Below are positions 1 through 8,466 of a stretch of DNA of 41,030 nucleotides, piece after piece. The stretch comes from Anaeromicrobium sp. (lineage in GTDB: Bacteria; Bacillota; Clostridia; Peptostreptococcales; Thermotaleaceae). The notes under the pieces were generated by a model. It worked only from the letters and a program-made list of their open reading frames with translations, did not search any database and had not been told where the DNA came from. Numbering within the stretch: the first letter of the stretch is position 1; each line of letters starts with the position of its first letter. The stretch is taken from NCBI RefSeq assembly GCF_025210435.1, contig NZ_JAOART010000074.1, positions 1-41,030 of the forward strand, written 5' to 3'. The position numbers were made by a program, and so were the translations under genes.

Positions 1-150
1 AAATCTACTGAAATTAGCTATATAATTTTGGTACTTATGTGAGGTCGGTGCGACCTTGTTAGCTTGGGTAAACTTGGCACGTTGGTGCTATTGACCAAGA
101 AGCTCCCACTTCAACCGTTAGGTAAGTGGAGAGTAGTTCACCATAGTATA
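1..150 (+). ncRNA. possible 6S-like (ssrS) RNA, 5' part cut by window edge
   Basis: The stretch codes for no protein but is rich in paired segments: AGGTCG (42-47) with CGACCT (51-56), a GCTTGG...CCAAG arm (about 62-98) enclosing GCAC-GTTG-GTGC, and CCCACTT (105-111) with AAGTGG (124-129), followed by GAGTAGTTCAC. The last hairpin plus the GTAGTTCAC tail resembles, from memory, the 3' portion of Firmicute 6S RNA, which binds housekeeping RNA polymerase. An AT-rich hairpin (about 143-161, ATAGTATA with TATACTAT) and a T-run follow and could end the transcript. The identification rests on remembered pattern, not on a model search; another structured RNA is possible. Confidence 0.45.
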
Positions 151-208
151 TTTATACTATATGAAAGATGGTTTTTCCCTATTACACTTTAAATTTTCAT
201 AGGCCTTA

Positions 209-856
209 TTAGTGGTTTTTATTGTATAAAGAAAGTTTTTCTATTAAAGAGGATACCTGAGTATCTTCTATTTGACTAAAATCATCATAATAAAAACCAA
301 CTGCCACAAAATTTATGGGAGTTACAATACTTATTACTTCATCTACTAAAGTACTTAAATAATGTACCGTATTTTCAGGAGCTATAGGAGTAGCTATTAC
401 AATCTTTTTAGCACCTTGTTTTTTCAAAGACTCAATTGCAGCTAAAGTAGTAAATCCTGTTGCTATACCATCATCTATTAATATGGCAATTTTATCTTTT
501 ACCTTTGGGAAATTGGCATTTCCTTTAAATTTTTTTGTTCTACTATGAATTTCCTTTATTTGAACTTCCACTTCCCTTTGGATATATTCCTCAGATATAT
601 GGCTATCATAAACATAATTCTCATTCACAAAGTAAGTACCATCAGGAGCCACAGCACCTAGGGCTATTTCCTTGTTCATAGGGGATCTGATTTTTCTAGG
701 AATGATTAAATCCCAATGAAAATTATTGTCTATGATAGAATCGTAAGCCACGGGCAATCCACCACGAGGAATGGGAAGTGCTATTACATCCTCTCCTTTG
801 TATTTACTTAATAATTTAGATAATCTCTTTGAAGCTTCAAATCTGTCTTTAAACAT
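209..856 (-). CDS. predicted phosphoribosyltransferase (COG1926 type)
   Basis: A protein of 215 residues with a type I phosphoribosyltransferase fold. The PRPP-binding loop is visible as ILIDDGIATGFTT, and an early PIPRGGLPVA segment and the RKIRSPMNKEIALGA segment are typical of the COG1926 group. Members are thought to transfer or release phosphoribosyl groups in base salvage, but the substrate of this subgroup is not established. I start at 856 (MFKDRFEAS) because AAAGGTG lies 8 bases upstream; a GTG three codons earlier overlaps the ribosome binding site. The gene stands alone: it points toward the RNA at the left edge and is divergent from the arsR-type gene, with a fragment of repeat family 1 between them. 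Confidence 0.8.
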   Translation of the reverse strand: MFKDRFEASKRLSKLLSKYKGEDVIALPIPRGGLPVAYDSIIDNNFHWDLIIPRKIRSPMNKEIALGAVAPDGTYFVNENYVYDSHISEEYIQREVEVQIKEIHSRTKKFKGNANFPKVKDKIAILIDDGIATGFTTLAAIESLKKQGAKKIVIATPIAPENTVHYLSTLVDEVISIVTPINFVAVGFYYDDFSQIEDTQVSSLIEKLSLYNKNH

Positions 857-920
857 ATAGCTCACACCTTTTACAATACTTAATATGCCATATTAGTGTA
901 TGTAAAATTTAGAAATAATA

Positions 921-979
921 TTAAGGCATATTCAAAAAATAAATTAGTCATTTCACTGGTTATTTGAATTATTTTCTTT
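921..979. repeat. repeat family 1, copy A (single arm only)
   Basis: The sequence begins TTAAGGCATATTC and continues through AAATTAGTCATTTCACTGG to TTGAATTATTTTC. It matches the reverse complement of the right arm of the full elements at 9765-9925, 10598-10756 and 16318-16479. Only about 59 bases are present, so this is a truncated or solo arm lying in the divergent spacer just upstream of the arsR-type promoter. Confidence 0.8.
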
Positions 980-1005
980 TTTGATTTTATAGGGAATAAT
1001 AGATA

Positions 1006-1042
1006 TTGACAAAAATAAAACTATATCGTATTATTACAATAT
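1006..1042 (+). promoter_or_regulatory. promoter and operator of the arsR-type gene
   Basis: TTGACA (1006-1011) and TATTAT (1029-1034) are separated by 17 bases, a strong vegetative promoter. The segment ATATCGTATTATTACAAT (1023-1040) overlaps the -10 box. It has the same two half-sites (ATATCGTA and ATTACAATAT-like) as the sequence before the downstream reductase gene at 1394-1417. This suggests that the ArsR-type protein represses itself here. Confidence 0.7.
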
Positions 1043-1063
1043 AACAATATTGGAGGAGAAGGC

Positions 1064-1348
1064 ATGGAATACTATAAGGATAACCCTAAGTTGTTCGAAG
1101 AAAATGCAGCAATACTAAAGGCCATAGCCCATCCAGTACGATTATGTATAGTAAAAGGTCTTCTACAGAGGGGGCCTAGTAATGTGACGAGTATGCATAG
1201 TTGTTTGGGTATGCCTCAATCTACCATATCTCAGCATTTGTCCAATTTAAAGAAGGCAAATGTTATAGAGGGTGACAGGCAAGGTCTCGAAGTATTTTAT
1301 AGGGTTTCAAATAAAAAGGTTAAAAAAATCATAGAAGTGATGTTTTAG
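1064..1348 (+). CDS. ArsR/SmtB-family transcriptional repressor
   Basis: A 94-residue winged helix-turn-helix protein. AILKAIAHPVRLCIVKGLL is the typical ArsR helix and MPQSTISQHLSNLKKANVI is the recognition helix. Cysteines are at residues 27 and 47; there is no standard metal-box CxC, so a thiol or persulfide signal is possible but unproven. The ribosome binding site GGAGGAGAAGG (1052-1062) precedes the ATG. The gene lies 85 bases before the CoA-disulfide-reductase-like fusion, and similar operator sequences precede both. It is therefore inferred to control sulfane-sulfur metabolism rather than arsenic or metal resistance. Confidence 0.85.
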   Translation: MEYYKDNPKLFEENAAILKAIAHPVRLCIVKGLLQRGPSNVTSMHSCLGMPQSTISQHLSNLKKANVIEGDRQGLEVFYRVSNKKVKKIIEVMF

Positions 1349-1393
1349 ATTAGAAGGACAAGTGGTTTGTCCTAAAAAAATAAACATAATATC

Positions 1394-1417
1394 CATATAT
1401 TACGATATTACGATATG
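1394..1417 (+). promoter_or_regulatory. putative ArsR-type operator before the reductase fusion
   Basis: ATATTACGATATTACGATAT (within 1396-1415) contains a tandem ATTACGATAT and, read on the other strand, ATATCGTAATAT. This matches the operator-like site overlapping the arsR-type promoter. It sits just before the GGGGGA ribosome binding site of the next gene, so binding here would block transcription or elongation. Confidence 0.6.
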
Positions 1418-1432
1418 AATGGGGGATTAATC

Positions 1433-3871
1433 ATGAAAAAAAGAATATTGATAGTTGGCGGTGTGGCAGGAGGAGCTACAGCAGCGGCTAGACTTAGGAG
1501 ATTAGATGAACAATCAGAAATAATCATATTTGAAAGGGGAGAATATATTTCCTTTGCAAATTGTGGCCTACCTTATTATATAGGAGATGTAATAAAGGAA
1601 CGAAGTAGCCTATTAGTACAGACTATAGAAGGTATGTCTAAAAAGTTTAATTTAGACATAAGGAATTTTAGTGAAGTAGAAAGTATAGATAGACAGAATA
1701 AAAAAATAAAAATAAAGAACCTAAAAAGCGGAGAAGTGTATGAAGAAAAATACGATGAACTGATTTTATCACCAGGGGCTAGTCCTATAAAGCCACCTAT
1801 TAAAGGGATAGATGAAGCTAAGAGTTTATTTACCCTTAGAAATATGAAGGATACGGATAAAATAAGGGCTTATGTTGATGAAAATAGTCCTAAGTCAGCC
1901 GTAGTAATTGGTGGTGGATTTATAGGAGTTGAAATGGCTGAAAATCTTCATGAAAGAGGAGTGAAGGTAAGTTTAGTTGAAATGATGAATCAAATAATGG
2001 CTCCCCTTGATTTTGAAATGGCATCCATATTACACAGTCATGTAAAGGAAAATGGTGTAGATTTAATTTTAAAAGATGGTGTGTCAGAATTTAAAAATAA
2101 TGGTACAAAGGTAGTATTACAAAGTGGAAAAGAAATAGATGCGGACATGATAATATTAGCCATTGGCGTTAGACCAGAAAATAAATTGGCAAAGGATGCA
2201 GGCCTTCATTTAGGTGATGGAGGTGGTATTAAAGTTGATGAATATTTAAGAACTAATGACAAGAACATTTATGCCATAGGAGATGCCATAGAAGTAATTG
2301 ATTATGTGAATAAAAAGCCTACTATGATTCCATTGGCTTGGCCGGCCAATAGACAAGGAAGGTTAGTGGCAGATAATATATATGGAAAAAATAGAAAATA
2401 TAATGGAACTTTAGGAACCAGTGTAGCTAAAGTATTCCATATGACTGCATCAACTACAGGAAATAATGAAAAAACTCTAGAGAAATTAGGAATCAAATAT
2501 GAGGTTGCCCATATACATCCTAAATCCCATGCAGGATATTATCCAGGGGCATTGCCCATAGCTTTTAAATTAACTTTTAATCCTGAAGATGGAACCATAT
2601 ATGGAGCACAAGGTGTAGGCTATGATGGTGTTGAAAAGAGAATAGATATTATAGCAACGGCAATAAAAGCTGGTCTTAAAGTAGAAGATTTACAAGATCT
2701 AGAGCTTGCCTATGCACCACCTTACTCTTCAGCAAAGGATCCTGTTAATATGTTAGGATATGTGGCTACAAATATTATGGAAGGAACCCTTAAGCAAATA
2801 CAATGGTATGAAGTAGATGAAATTATTAAAAATGGAGCTATGTTCATAGATGTGAGAGAAGAATTAGAAAGGGAGATGGGTTATATAGAGGGAACTATAA
2901 ATATTCCATTAGGAGAGTTAAGAGATCATTTACATGAATTACCAAAGGATAAACCTATATATGTAACTTGTCAAGTTGGACTTAGGGGATATTTAGCCGC
3001 TAGAGTTCTTGAATTAAATGGATTTAAAGCTGTAAATCTAGATGGTGGATATAGAACCTATTCAGCTATAAATTGTGGTGAAGAAACAAATATGATTTGT
3101 AATGTGAATGTGGGGGATGATGGAATGATTGAAAATATAGGTGCTCATATTAAGATAGATGCTTGTGGATTACAATGTCCAGGCCCTATAACTCAGGTCT
3201 ATAAGGCCATGGAGCAATTAAAAGATGGAGAAATATTAGAAATATCTGTTACGGACCCTGCCTTTTCACAAGATATTAAGGCTTGGTGCAAAAAAACTGG
3301 AAATACCCTTTTAAAGACTGAGTTTGTAAATAAAAGCTTTAAGGCATTCATTAAAAAAGGTAGGAAAGCAGGAATAGTGACCGAAGTTATTAAAAGTGAA
3401 AAAGAAGGTGCTACTTTAGTAGTATTTAGTGGAGATCTTGATAAGGCCTTAGCTTCTTTTATAATAGGTACAGGAGCAGCTACTATGGGTAAGAAGGTTA
3501 CCATGTTCTTCACTTTCTGGGGTCTTAATGTATTAAGAAGAGAAGATGGACCAAAGGTAGAGAAGGATACACTAGAGAAAATGTTTGGTATGATGATGCC
3601 AAAGGGAGCAAATAAATTACCCCTATCTAATATGAATATGGGGGGAATGGGAACTAAGATGATAGAGCACGTTATGAAGAAAAAGAATGTGGATAGTTTA
3701 GAAACATTAATTAAAAATGCTATAGATTTAGGAGTAGAATTAGTAGCTTGTTCCATGTCTATGGATATAATGGGCATAAAAAAGGAAGAGTTAATAGATG
3801 GAGTAAAGTTAGGTGGAGTAGCCACCTATCTAGGAGAGGCAGAAGATTCAAATTTAAATTTATTCATATAG
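1433..3871 (+). CDS. CoA-disulfide reductase-like fusion (oxidoreductase + rhodanese + TusA + DsrE-like)
   Basis: An 812-residue cytoplasmic fusion. Residues 1-445 form an FAD/NAD(P)H disulfide oxidoreductase: ILIVGGVAGGATAAARLRR is the FAD-binding start, NCGLPYY carries the single redox Cys44 typical of CoA-disulfide/persulfide reductases, and VVIGGGFIGVEMAE is the NAD(P) site. Residues about 455-550 are a rhodanese domain with active Cys513 in CQVGLRG. Residues about 573-640 are TusA-like with CGLQCPGP (Cys578, Cys582). Residues about 655-812 resemble DsrE/DsrF-type proteins, with Cys773. The cysteine series suggests sulfur handed from domain to domain during polysulfide or CoA-persulfide reduction (inference). 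I start at 1433, after GGGGGA, rather than at the ATG at 1415, which lacks a ribosome binding site. Confidence 0.88.
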   Translation: MKKRILIVGGVAGGATAAARLRRLDEQSEIIIFERGEYISFANCGLPYYIGDVIKERSSLLVQTIEGMSKKFNLDIRNFSEVESIDRQNKKIKIKNLKSGEVYEEKYDELILSPGASPIKPPIKGIDEAKSLFTLRNMKDTDKIRAYVDENSPKSAVVIGGGFIGVEMAENLHERGVKVSLVEMMNQIMAPLDFEMASILHSHVKENGVDLILKDGVSEFKNNGTKVVLQSGKEIDADMIILAIGVRPENKLAKDAGLHLGDGGGIKVDEYLRTNDKNIYAIGDAIEVIDYVNKKPTMIPLAWPANRQGRLVADNIYGKNRKYNGTLGTSVAKVFHMTASTTGNNEKTLEKLGIKYEVAHIHPKSHAGYYPGALPIAFKLTFNPEDGTIYGAQGVGYDGVEKRIDIIATAIKAGLKVEDLQDLELAYAPPYSSAKDPVNMLGYVATNIMEGTLKQIQWYEVDEIIKNGAMFIDVREELEREMGYIEGTINIPLGELRDHLHELPKDKPIYVTCQVGLRGYLAARVLELNGFKAVNLDGGYRTYSAINCGEETNMICNVNVGDDGMIENIGAHIKIDACGLQCPGPITQVYKAMEQLKDGEILEISVTDPAFSQDIKAWCKKTGNTLLKTEFVNKSFKAFIKKGRKAGIVTEVIKSEKEGATLVVFSGDLDKALASFIIGTGAATMGKKVTMFFTFWGLNVLRREDGPKVEKDTLEKMFGMMMPKGANKLPLSNMNMGGMGTKMIEHVMKKKNVDSLETLIKNAIDLGVELVACSMSMDIMGIKKEELIDGVKLGGVATYLGEAEDSNLNLFI

Positions 3872-3874
3872 TGG

Positions 3875-3915
3875 GGGTGGCTTTGCCACCTCTTTAATTG
3901 TCAATTAAAGTAAGA
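3875..3915 (+). terminator. probable terminator after the reductase fusion
   Basis: GGTGGC (3876-3881) pairs with GCCACC (3885-3890) across a TTT loop, directly after the stop codon and followed by TCTTT. A second palindrome, CTTTAATTG-T-CAATTAAAG (3892-3910), follows at once. Confidence 0.6.
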
Positions 3916-3963
3916 GAGTTTTTTTATTTCCTGGGAAAAATGTCGTTATTGTAAGATAATTGC

Positions 3964-4072
3964 TATAGATTTATCATATGAAAACTTACTCTAGGTGAAT
4001 CTATTTCAGGAAAATATATTTACCTTCATAGAAAAGTCACTGTATAAATGAAAATAAAACCCAATAAAAATT
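3964..4072. repeat. repeat family 2, degenerate copy in inverted orientation
   Basis: TATAGATTT at 3964 and the later AATATATTTACCTTC-ATAG...AAGTCACTGTATAAA (4013-4047) match the reverse complement of the element at 25342-25580 (GTAACTTGCCTAC, GGTAAATATATT). Similarity fades toward 4072. A 15-base arm AAAATAAAACCCAAT (4051-4065) pairs with 4070-4084 with one mismatch, which may be a terminator or part of the repeat. Confidence 0.6.
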
Positions 4073-4084
4073 GAGTTTTATTTT

Positions 4085-4439
4085 AGTCCGAACCGGCACA
4101 ATAAGAGGAATGAAATTTATAATAATAGGATGAGGATAATAGGTATAAATTAATGGGATATTTATTATACTAGAATTACGAAAATATTATTTTAGTATTT
4201 TAGAAAAGCCATTATAAAAACTTACTTTCTTCATGACTTCTTCTCAATGTTATTTTTAGTATTTTTCATGATTTTTATGTTTTATTAAATATTCCATAAT
4301 AAACACATTCAACTATTTCATTTTTAAAGTATAATGCTTAGATTTTAAATTGAAGCATTTTTGTTTATATGAATCTATTTTATGAGAGGAAAATAGGACA
4401 AGTATTAAGAAAAAATTAAAAGTCATAAAATCTATTGTT
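4085..4439. other. AT-rich intergenic stretch without recognised genes
   Basis: I see no open frame with a ribosome binding site and no strong hairpin between the degenerate repeat and the promoter of the AI-2E-family gene. Short motifs such as AAAACTTACTTT near 4218 faintly recall repeat family 2 but are too short to call. Confidence 0.5.
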
Positions 4440-4469
4440 TTGACATTTTTTTTAGTATATATTTATGTA
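4440..4469 (+). promoter_or_regulatory. promoter of the AI-2E-family transporter gene
   Basis: TTGACA (4440-4445) and TATGTA (4464-4469) are 18 bases apart, about 33 bases before the TTG start codon. Confidence 0.55.
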
Positions 4470-4501
4470 TAGAGAAGGTTTTTTATTGAGAGGGTGGTAA
4501 T

Positions 4502-5653
4502 TTGACAGATACAAAATTTTCCTATAGAAAGATAATAGGTGTGGTATTTTTGGGCATGTTTGTGCACATGTTTATTAATAATCCGAATGTGAAAACTTAT
4601 GTAATTAAAATATTTAATCCCCTATTAGTGGCCTTTGCAATAGCCTATTTATTAGATAATTTAGTGAAAGCTTTGGAACCTAAAATGGGAAGAAGTACAG
4701 GAGTTGCAATATCCTTAGTAATAATTATTACCTTGGTACTAATAGCTGCTACCATTATAATTCCAACTGTAGTAGAGAATATATCTAATATACTAAAATT
4801 AATTCCAGAGATAGACAATTTTCAGTTTGAATCAGTGGAGAAGTATATACCTAAGGGAAGTGAAGCATATTTTGCTGACGCTGTGACCTATGCTAAAACG
4901 GCCGTAGAAAAAATACTTTTAAAAGTAGGAGAATTTTCATCTAAGCTATTAGAAGGTCTTTTAAGCACAGCTATTAAATTTACTTCAAGTATTATTAGTA
5001 TAATAGTATCCTTTGTTATAGCCATATACATGCTATTAGATAAAAAGGATTTGTTAGGCAGAATTAAAAGGGTTAATTATGCATTTTTAGATAGGAAAAC
5101 TGCTGATTATTTAGTTTATATTACCCAAAAATCCCATGAAATATTTTCAAACTTCTTTGTGGGAAAAGCCATAGATTCTGCAATTATTGGGTTATTATGT
5201 TTTGTAATATTATTAATGTTTAAGATTCCTTTTGCCATGGTTATAGGAATTGTGGTGGGAATAACTAATATGATTCCTTATTTTGGGCCAATAATAGGAG
5301 CTGTTCCAGCCGTAGTAATTACTATTTTTTCTGGATTAGATAAGGCAGCCATAGTGGGGATTGTAATATTTGCTTTACAACAATTTGATGGACTAGTATT
5401 AGGTCCTATAATCCTAGGAGATAAGGTGGGTGTAAGGGCATTTTGGATTATTGTGGCAGTAACTGTAGGTGGTGCTGTTGCAGGAGTACTAGGAATGCTT
5501 CTAGGAGTTCCCGTATTAGTTCTTATTAAGACTTTAATTGAAGAAGTAGTACATGAAAAATTAAAGAAAAAGAACATGGAAAACTTGTGTATGGAAGACA
5601 TAGCTCCTGTAGCTGATAAAAAAAAGAAGAAAAAAATCTTTAGCAAATCTTAA
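4502..5653 (+). CDS. AI-2E family (PerM/UPF0118) membrane transporter
   Basis: A 383-residue polytopic membrane protein. Hydrophobic segments fall near residues 10-25, 35-55, 65-90, 155-180 and several between 235 and 345, separated by a soluble stretch (about 95-150). The FNPLLVAFAIAYLLDNLVK start and the GITNMIPYFGPIIGAVPA segment are characteristic of the PerM/AI-2E family, whose members have been linked to autoinducer-2 export or to ion antiport; the substrate here is unknown. It starts with TTG after AGGGTGG. The C-terminus ends in a lysine-rich cytoplasmic tail. It is a single-gene unit with its own promoter and a strong terminator. Confidence 0.85.
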   Translation: MTDTKFSYRKIIGVVFLGMFVHMFINNPNVKTYVIKIFNPLLVAFAIAYLLDNLVKALEPKMGRSTGVAISLVIIITLVLIAATIIIPTVVENISNILKLIPEIDNFQFESVEKYIPKGSEAYFADAVTYAKTAVEKILLKVGEFSSKLLEGLLSTAIKFTSSIISIIVSFVIAIYMLLDKKDLLGRIKRVNYAFLDRKTADYLVYITQKSHEIFSNFFVGKAIDSAIIGLLCFVILLMFKIPFAMVIGIVVGITNMIPYFGPIIGAVPAVVITIFSGLDKAAIVGIVIFALQQFDGLVLGPIILGDKVGVRAFWIIVAVTVGGAVAGVLGMLLGVPVLVLIKTLIEEVVHEKLKKKNMENLCMEDIAPVADKKKKKKIFSKS

Positions 5654-5665
5654 AAATATATGATG

Positions 5666-5701
5666 AAAATCTGCATAAAAATTTGAAATGCAGATTTTTT
5701 G
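5666..5701 (+). terminator. intrinsic terminator after the AI-2E-family gene
   Basis: AAAATCTGCAT (5666-5676) pairs perfectly with ATGCAGATTTT (5688-5698), followed by further T residues. Confidence 0.85.
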
Positions 5702-5763
5702 TTTGGATTTCTAGGTTTATATTACCACAAAGAAATTTAATTAGGTCATTAGGCATAGCCAAA

Positions 5764-5847
5764 TGAAGGAATTTAATGTTAAAATATTAGGGATGGATAC
5801 ACAACAAGAAATAGAAAGTTACATAGCGGAAACTTTCGAAAAATAAT
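5764..5847 (+). CDS. possible micro-ORF upstream of pgi
   Basis: An ATG-initiated frame of 27 codons ([17 protein letters not shown]..., then a short acidic end) lies in the 215-base spacer before pgi and stops 21 bases before its start. No convincing ribosome binding site precedes it. It could be a leader peptide, the remnant of a lost gene, or chance. Confidence 0.25.
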
Positions 5848-5868
5848 AAGGGGGAAAGGAGGAGAATA

Positions 5869-7209
5869 ATGAAAAATATAACTTTAGATTATTCTAAATC
5901 AAGTATTAAAGAACATGAAATAGAGTATTTAAAAGAGGCAGTAAAGATAGCTCATAAAATGCTTCATGAAAAAACTGGTCCAGGAAATGACTTCTTAGGA
6001 TGGGTTGACTATCCAGTTAACTATGATAAAGAGGAGTTTCAAAGAGTTAAAAAGGCAGCTGAGAAGATTAAAAATGATTCTGATGTATTAATAGTAGTTG
6101 GAATCGGAGGCTCTTATTTAGGAGCAAAGGCTGCTATTGAAGCCTTATCTCACTCTTTTTATAATGAACTTTCAAAAGAACAAAGGAAAACTCCAGAAAT
6201 TTATTTTGCTGGAAACAATATAAGTTCTACCTATTTAAGACATCTTTTAGATGTAATAAAAGGAAAGGATATTAGTATTAATGTGATCTCCAAATCTGGA
6301 ACTACTACAGAACCAGCCATTGCATTTAGAGTTCTTAAAAAGTACATGGAAGAAAAGTACGGAAAAGAAGAAGCTAAAAATAGAATTTATGCCACAACAG
6401 ATAGTACTAGGGGAGCCCTTAAACAATTATCTACTGGGGAAGGTTATGAAACCTTCGTGATTCCAGATAATATAGGAGGAAGATTTTCCATATTTACACC
6501 AGTGGGAATGCTACCTATTGCAGCTGCTGGTATTGATATTGAAAAAATCATGGAAGGTGCTAAGGCTGCAAGGCAAGAGTATAATAATGATAATTTAGAT
6601 GAAAACTATTGTTATCAATATGCAGTTGTTAGAAATGCCCTTCACAGAGCTGGTAAAGACATAGAGTTACTAGTTAACTATGAGCCATCTCTTCAATATG
6701 TTTCTGAATGGTGGAAGCAATTATATGGTGAAAGTGAAGGAAAGGACCAAAAGGGTATATTCCCAGCATCAGTGAATTTTTCAGCAGATTTACATTCTAT
6801 GGGTCAATATATTCAAGATGGAAAAAGACATTTATTTGAAACTGTGTTAAATGTAGAAACTCCAGAACTTGAGATGGAAATTGAACCTAACGATGAAAAC
6901 TTAGATGGATTAAACTATTTAGCAGGTAAGACTATAGACTTTGTAAATAAGAAAGCCTTCCAAGGAACATTACTTGCCCACTTAGATGGTGGAGTACCAA
7001 ATATTATAATTAATATACCGAAAATGAGTGAATACTATTTTGGTAAATTAATCTACTTCTTTGAAAAGGCCTGTGGTCTTAGTGGATACATGTTAGGCGT
7101 AAATCCATTTGATCAACCAGGAGTAGAAAGTTATAAGAAAAATATGTTTGCATTACTTGGTAAGCCAGGTTTTGAAAATTTAAGAGAAGAATTATTAAAG
7201 AGAATATAA
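5869..7209 (+). CDS. pgi: glucose-6-phosphate isomerase
   Basis: A 446-residue cytoplasmic enzyme interconverting glucose 6-phosphate and fructose 6-phosphate. Phosphate-binding and signature motifs are visible: [14 protein letters not shown] (from residue 78), SKSGTTTEP (141-149), [19 protein letters not shown], the YGESEGK segment with the catalytic glutamate, [10 protein letters not shown], and the C-terminal [11 protein letters not shown] with the conserved lysine. Length matches the compact bacterial form. A strong AAAGGAGGAG precedes the ATG. It lies 13 bases before fba, so the two glycolytic genes form one transcript closed by the terminator at 8084-8126. Confidence 0.97.
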   Translation: MKNITLDYSKSSIKEHEIEYLKEAVKIAHKMLHEKTGPGNDFLGWVDYPVNYDKEEFQRVKKAAEKIKNDSDVLIVVGIGGSYLGAKAAIEALSHSFYNELSKEQRKTPEIYFAGNNISSTYLRHLLDVIKGKDISINVISKSGTTTEPAIAFRVLKKYMEEKYGKEEAKNRIYATTDSTRGALKQLSTGEGYETFVIPDNIGGRFSIFTPVGMLPIAAAGIDIEKIMEGAKAARQEYNNDNLDENYCYQYAVVRNALHRAGKDIELLVNYEPSLQYVSEWWKQLYGESEGKDQKGIFPASVNFSADLHSMGQYIQDGKRHLFETVLNVETPELEMEIEPNDENLDGLNYLAGKTIDFVNKKAFQGTLLAHLDGGVPNIIINIPKMSEYYFGKLIYFFEKACGLSGYMLGVNPFDQPGVESYKKNMFALLGKPGFENLREELLKRI

Positions 7210-7222
7210 AGGCGGTGTTAAA

Positions 7223-8080
7223 ATGTTAGTATCAGGAAAATCTATACTTCAACATGCCCATGAAAATGGATATGCTGTAGGAGCATTTAACGTAAATAAC
7301 ATGGAACAGGTTCAGGCTATTATTGGAGCAGCAGAAGAAACTAACTCTCCAGTAATTATTCAAGCAAGTCAAGGTGGACTTAAGTATGCAGGAGTTGAAT
7401 TAATTGCTGCAATGTCTAAAACTCTTGCTGAGAACACTACAGTACCAGTGGCTATTCACTTAGACCATGGAACTGACTTTACTCAAATAATGAAGTGTCT
7501 AAGAAATGGATTTACTTCTGTTATGATTGATGCTTCTCACTATGAATTAGATGAAAATATCAGAAGAACTAAGCAAATCGTAGAAATGGCTAAAGCTGTT
7601 GGAGTTTCTGTAGAAGCAGAACTTGGAAAAATAGGTGGAGTAGAAGATGATATTTCTGTAGATGAAAGGGATGCTACATATACAGACCCAGATGAGGCGG
7701 CTAAGTTTGTTGCTGAGACTGAAGTTGACTACCTTGCAATTGCTGTAGGAACAGCCCATGGACCATACAAGGGAGAGCCAAAATTAGACTTTGATAGAAT
7801 TAAAGTTATCAAAGAAAGATTAAATATGCCCCTAGTATTACACGGTTCATCTGGAGTTCCAGAAGAAAGTATCAAAAAGGCCGTATCTTTAGGAATCAAT
7901 AAGATAAACATTGATACAGATATTAGACAATCATTCCACAGAGCAGTTAAAAAATTCGTAGCTGAAAACCCAGATGTTTACGATCCAAGAAAGATTGTAG
8001 GACCTGCGAGGGACGCTATGAGAGAAGTAATAAAAACTAAAATGGAAATGTTCGGATCAGCTGGAAAAGCATGGAGATAA
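7223..8080 (+). CDS. fba: class II fructose-bisphosphate aldolase
   Basis: A 285-residue metal-dependent aldolase that splits fructose 1,6-bisphosphate into dihydroxyacetone phosphate and glyceraldehyde 3-phosphate. HLDHG (79-83) holds the catalytic Asp81 and a zinc-ligand histidine; further ligand segments are GTAHGPYKG and LHGSSGVPEE, and NIDTDIRQSFHRAVKKF binds phosphate. Length and motifs fit the FbaA group of Firmicutes. AGGCGGTG precedes the ATG. It is co-transcribed with pgi. A close tagatose-bisphosphate aldolase is the only serious alternative, and the pgi linkage favours glycolysis. Confidence 0.95.
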   Translation: MLVSGKSILQHAHENGYAVGAFNVNNMEQVQAIIGAAEETNSPVIIQASQGGLKYAGVELIAAMSKTLAENTTVPVAIHLDHGTDFTQIMKCLRNGFTSVMIDASHYELDENIRRTKQIVEMAKAVGVSVEAELGKIGGVEDDISVDERDATYTDPDEAAKFVAETEVDYLAIAVGTAHGPYKGEPKLDFDRIKVIKERLNMPLVLHGSSGVPEESIKKAVSLGINKINIDTDIRQSFHRAVKKFVAENPDVYDPRKIVGPARDAMREVIKTKMEMFGSAGKAWR

Positions 8081-8083
8081 TAT

Positions 8084-8126
8084 GAAAATAGGCTGTCTCA
8101 CAATAAAAGTGAGACAGCCTATTTTC
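8084..8126 (+). terminator. strong intrinsic terminator after pgi-fba
   Basis: A perfect 18-bp stem: GAAAATAGGCTGTCTCAC (8084-8101) and its complement (8109-8126) around a 7-base loop, four bases after the fba stop. Confidence 0.92.
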
Positions 8127-8214
8127 GTACAAGAAATAAAAAAAGGCAAACTTAAAAAAAGTTCACCTCTAGTATAATTAAGTTACCACACCAAATTAAT
8201 ACCAAGGAGATTAT

Positions 8215-8316
8215 ATTAAGAAAAGGAATACATATCAATTATTGCATTTTCTATTTCAAGACGGAAAATCTTTCATGGATACAAGTATTCAGTGTATAAA
8301 ATTGTTGATATGGTAA
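8215..8316 (+). pseudogene. short gene remnant with intact ribosome binding site but no start codon
   Basis: AAGGAGA (8204-8210) is correctly spaced before ATT-AAG-AAA, where an ATG would be expected. The frame then reads KKRNTYQLLHFLFQDGKSFM and ends with a stop at 8314-8316. It looks like the first 30-odd codons of a gene whose start has mutated and whose remainder is lost. I cannot identify the family; a transposase origin is possible. Confidence 0.3.
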
Positions 8317-8357
8317 CAATATAATATATATTTATATTTTATATATATTATATTGTT
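8315..8357. other. long AT-only hairpin before the fic gene
   Basis: AACAATATAATATATAT (8315-8331) pairs perfectly with ATATATATTATATTGTT (8341-8357) across 9 bases. It marks the junction between the gene remnant and the fic gene and may be a terminator, an insertion scar or part of the fic control region. Confidence 0.55.
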
Positions 8358-8466
8358 AAAATTGTATTGAAATAATAACTAATGAATGAAAAAAACTGTA
8401 TACTTATTATGAAATATGGATTATAATAAATTAAATATCGAAATAACAAAAAAGGAGTTGATATAT

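Noticed and set aside
3199-3825. Long minus-strand frame inside the reductase fusion gene
   Set aside because: It is antisense to the TusA and DsrE-like domains, has no ribosome binding site and its composition is that of complementary codons.
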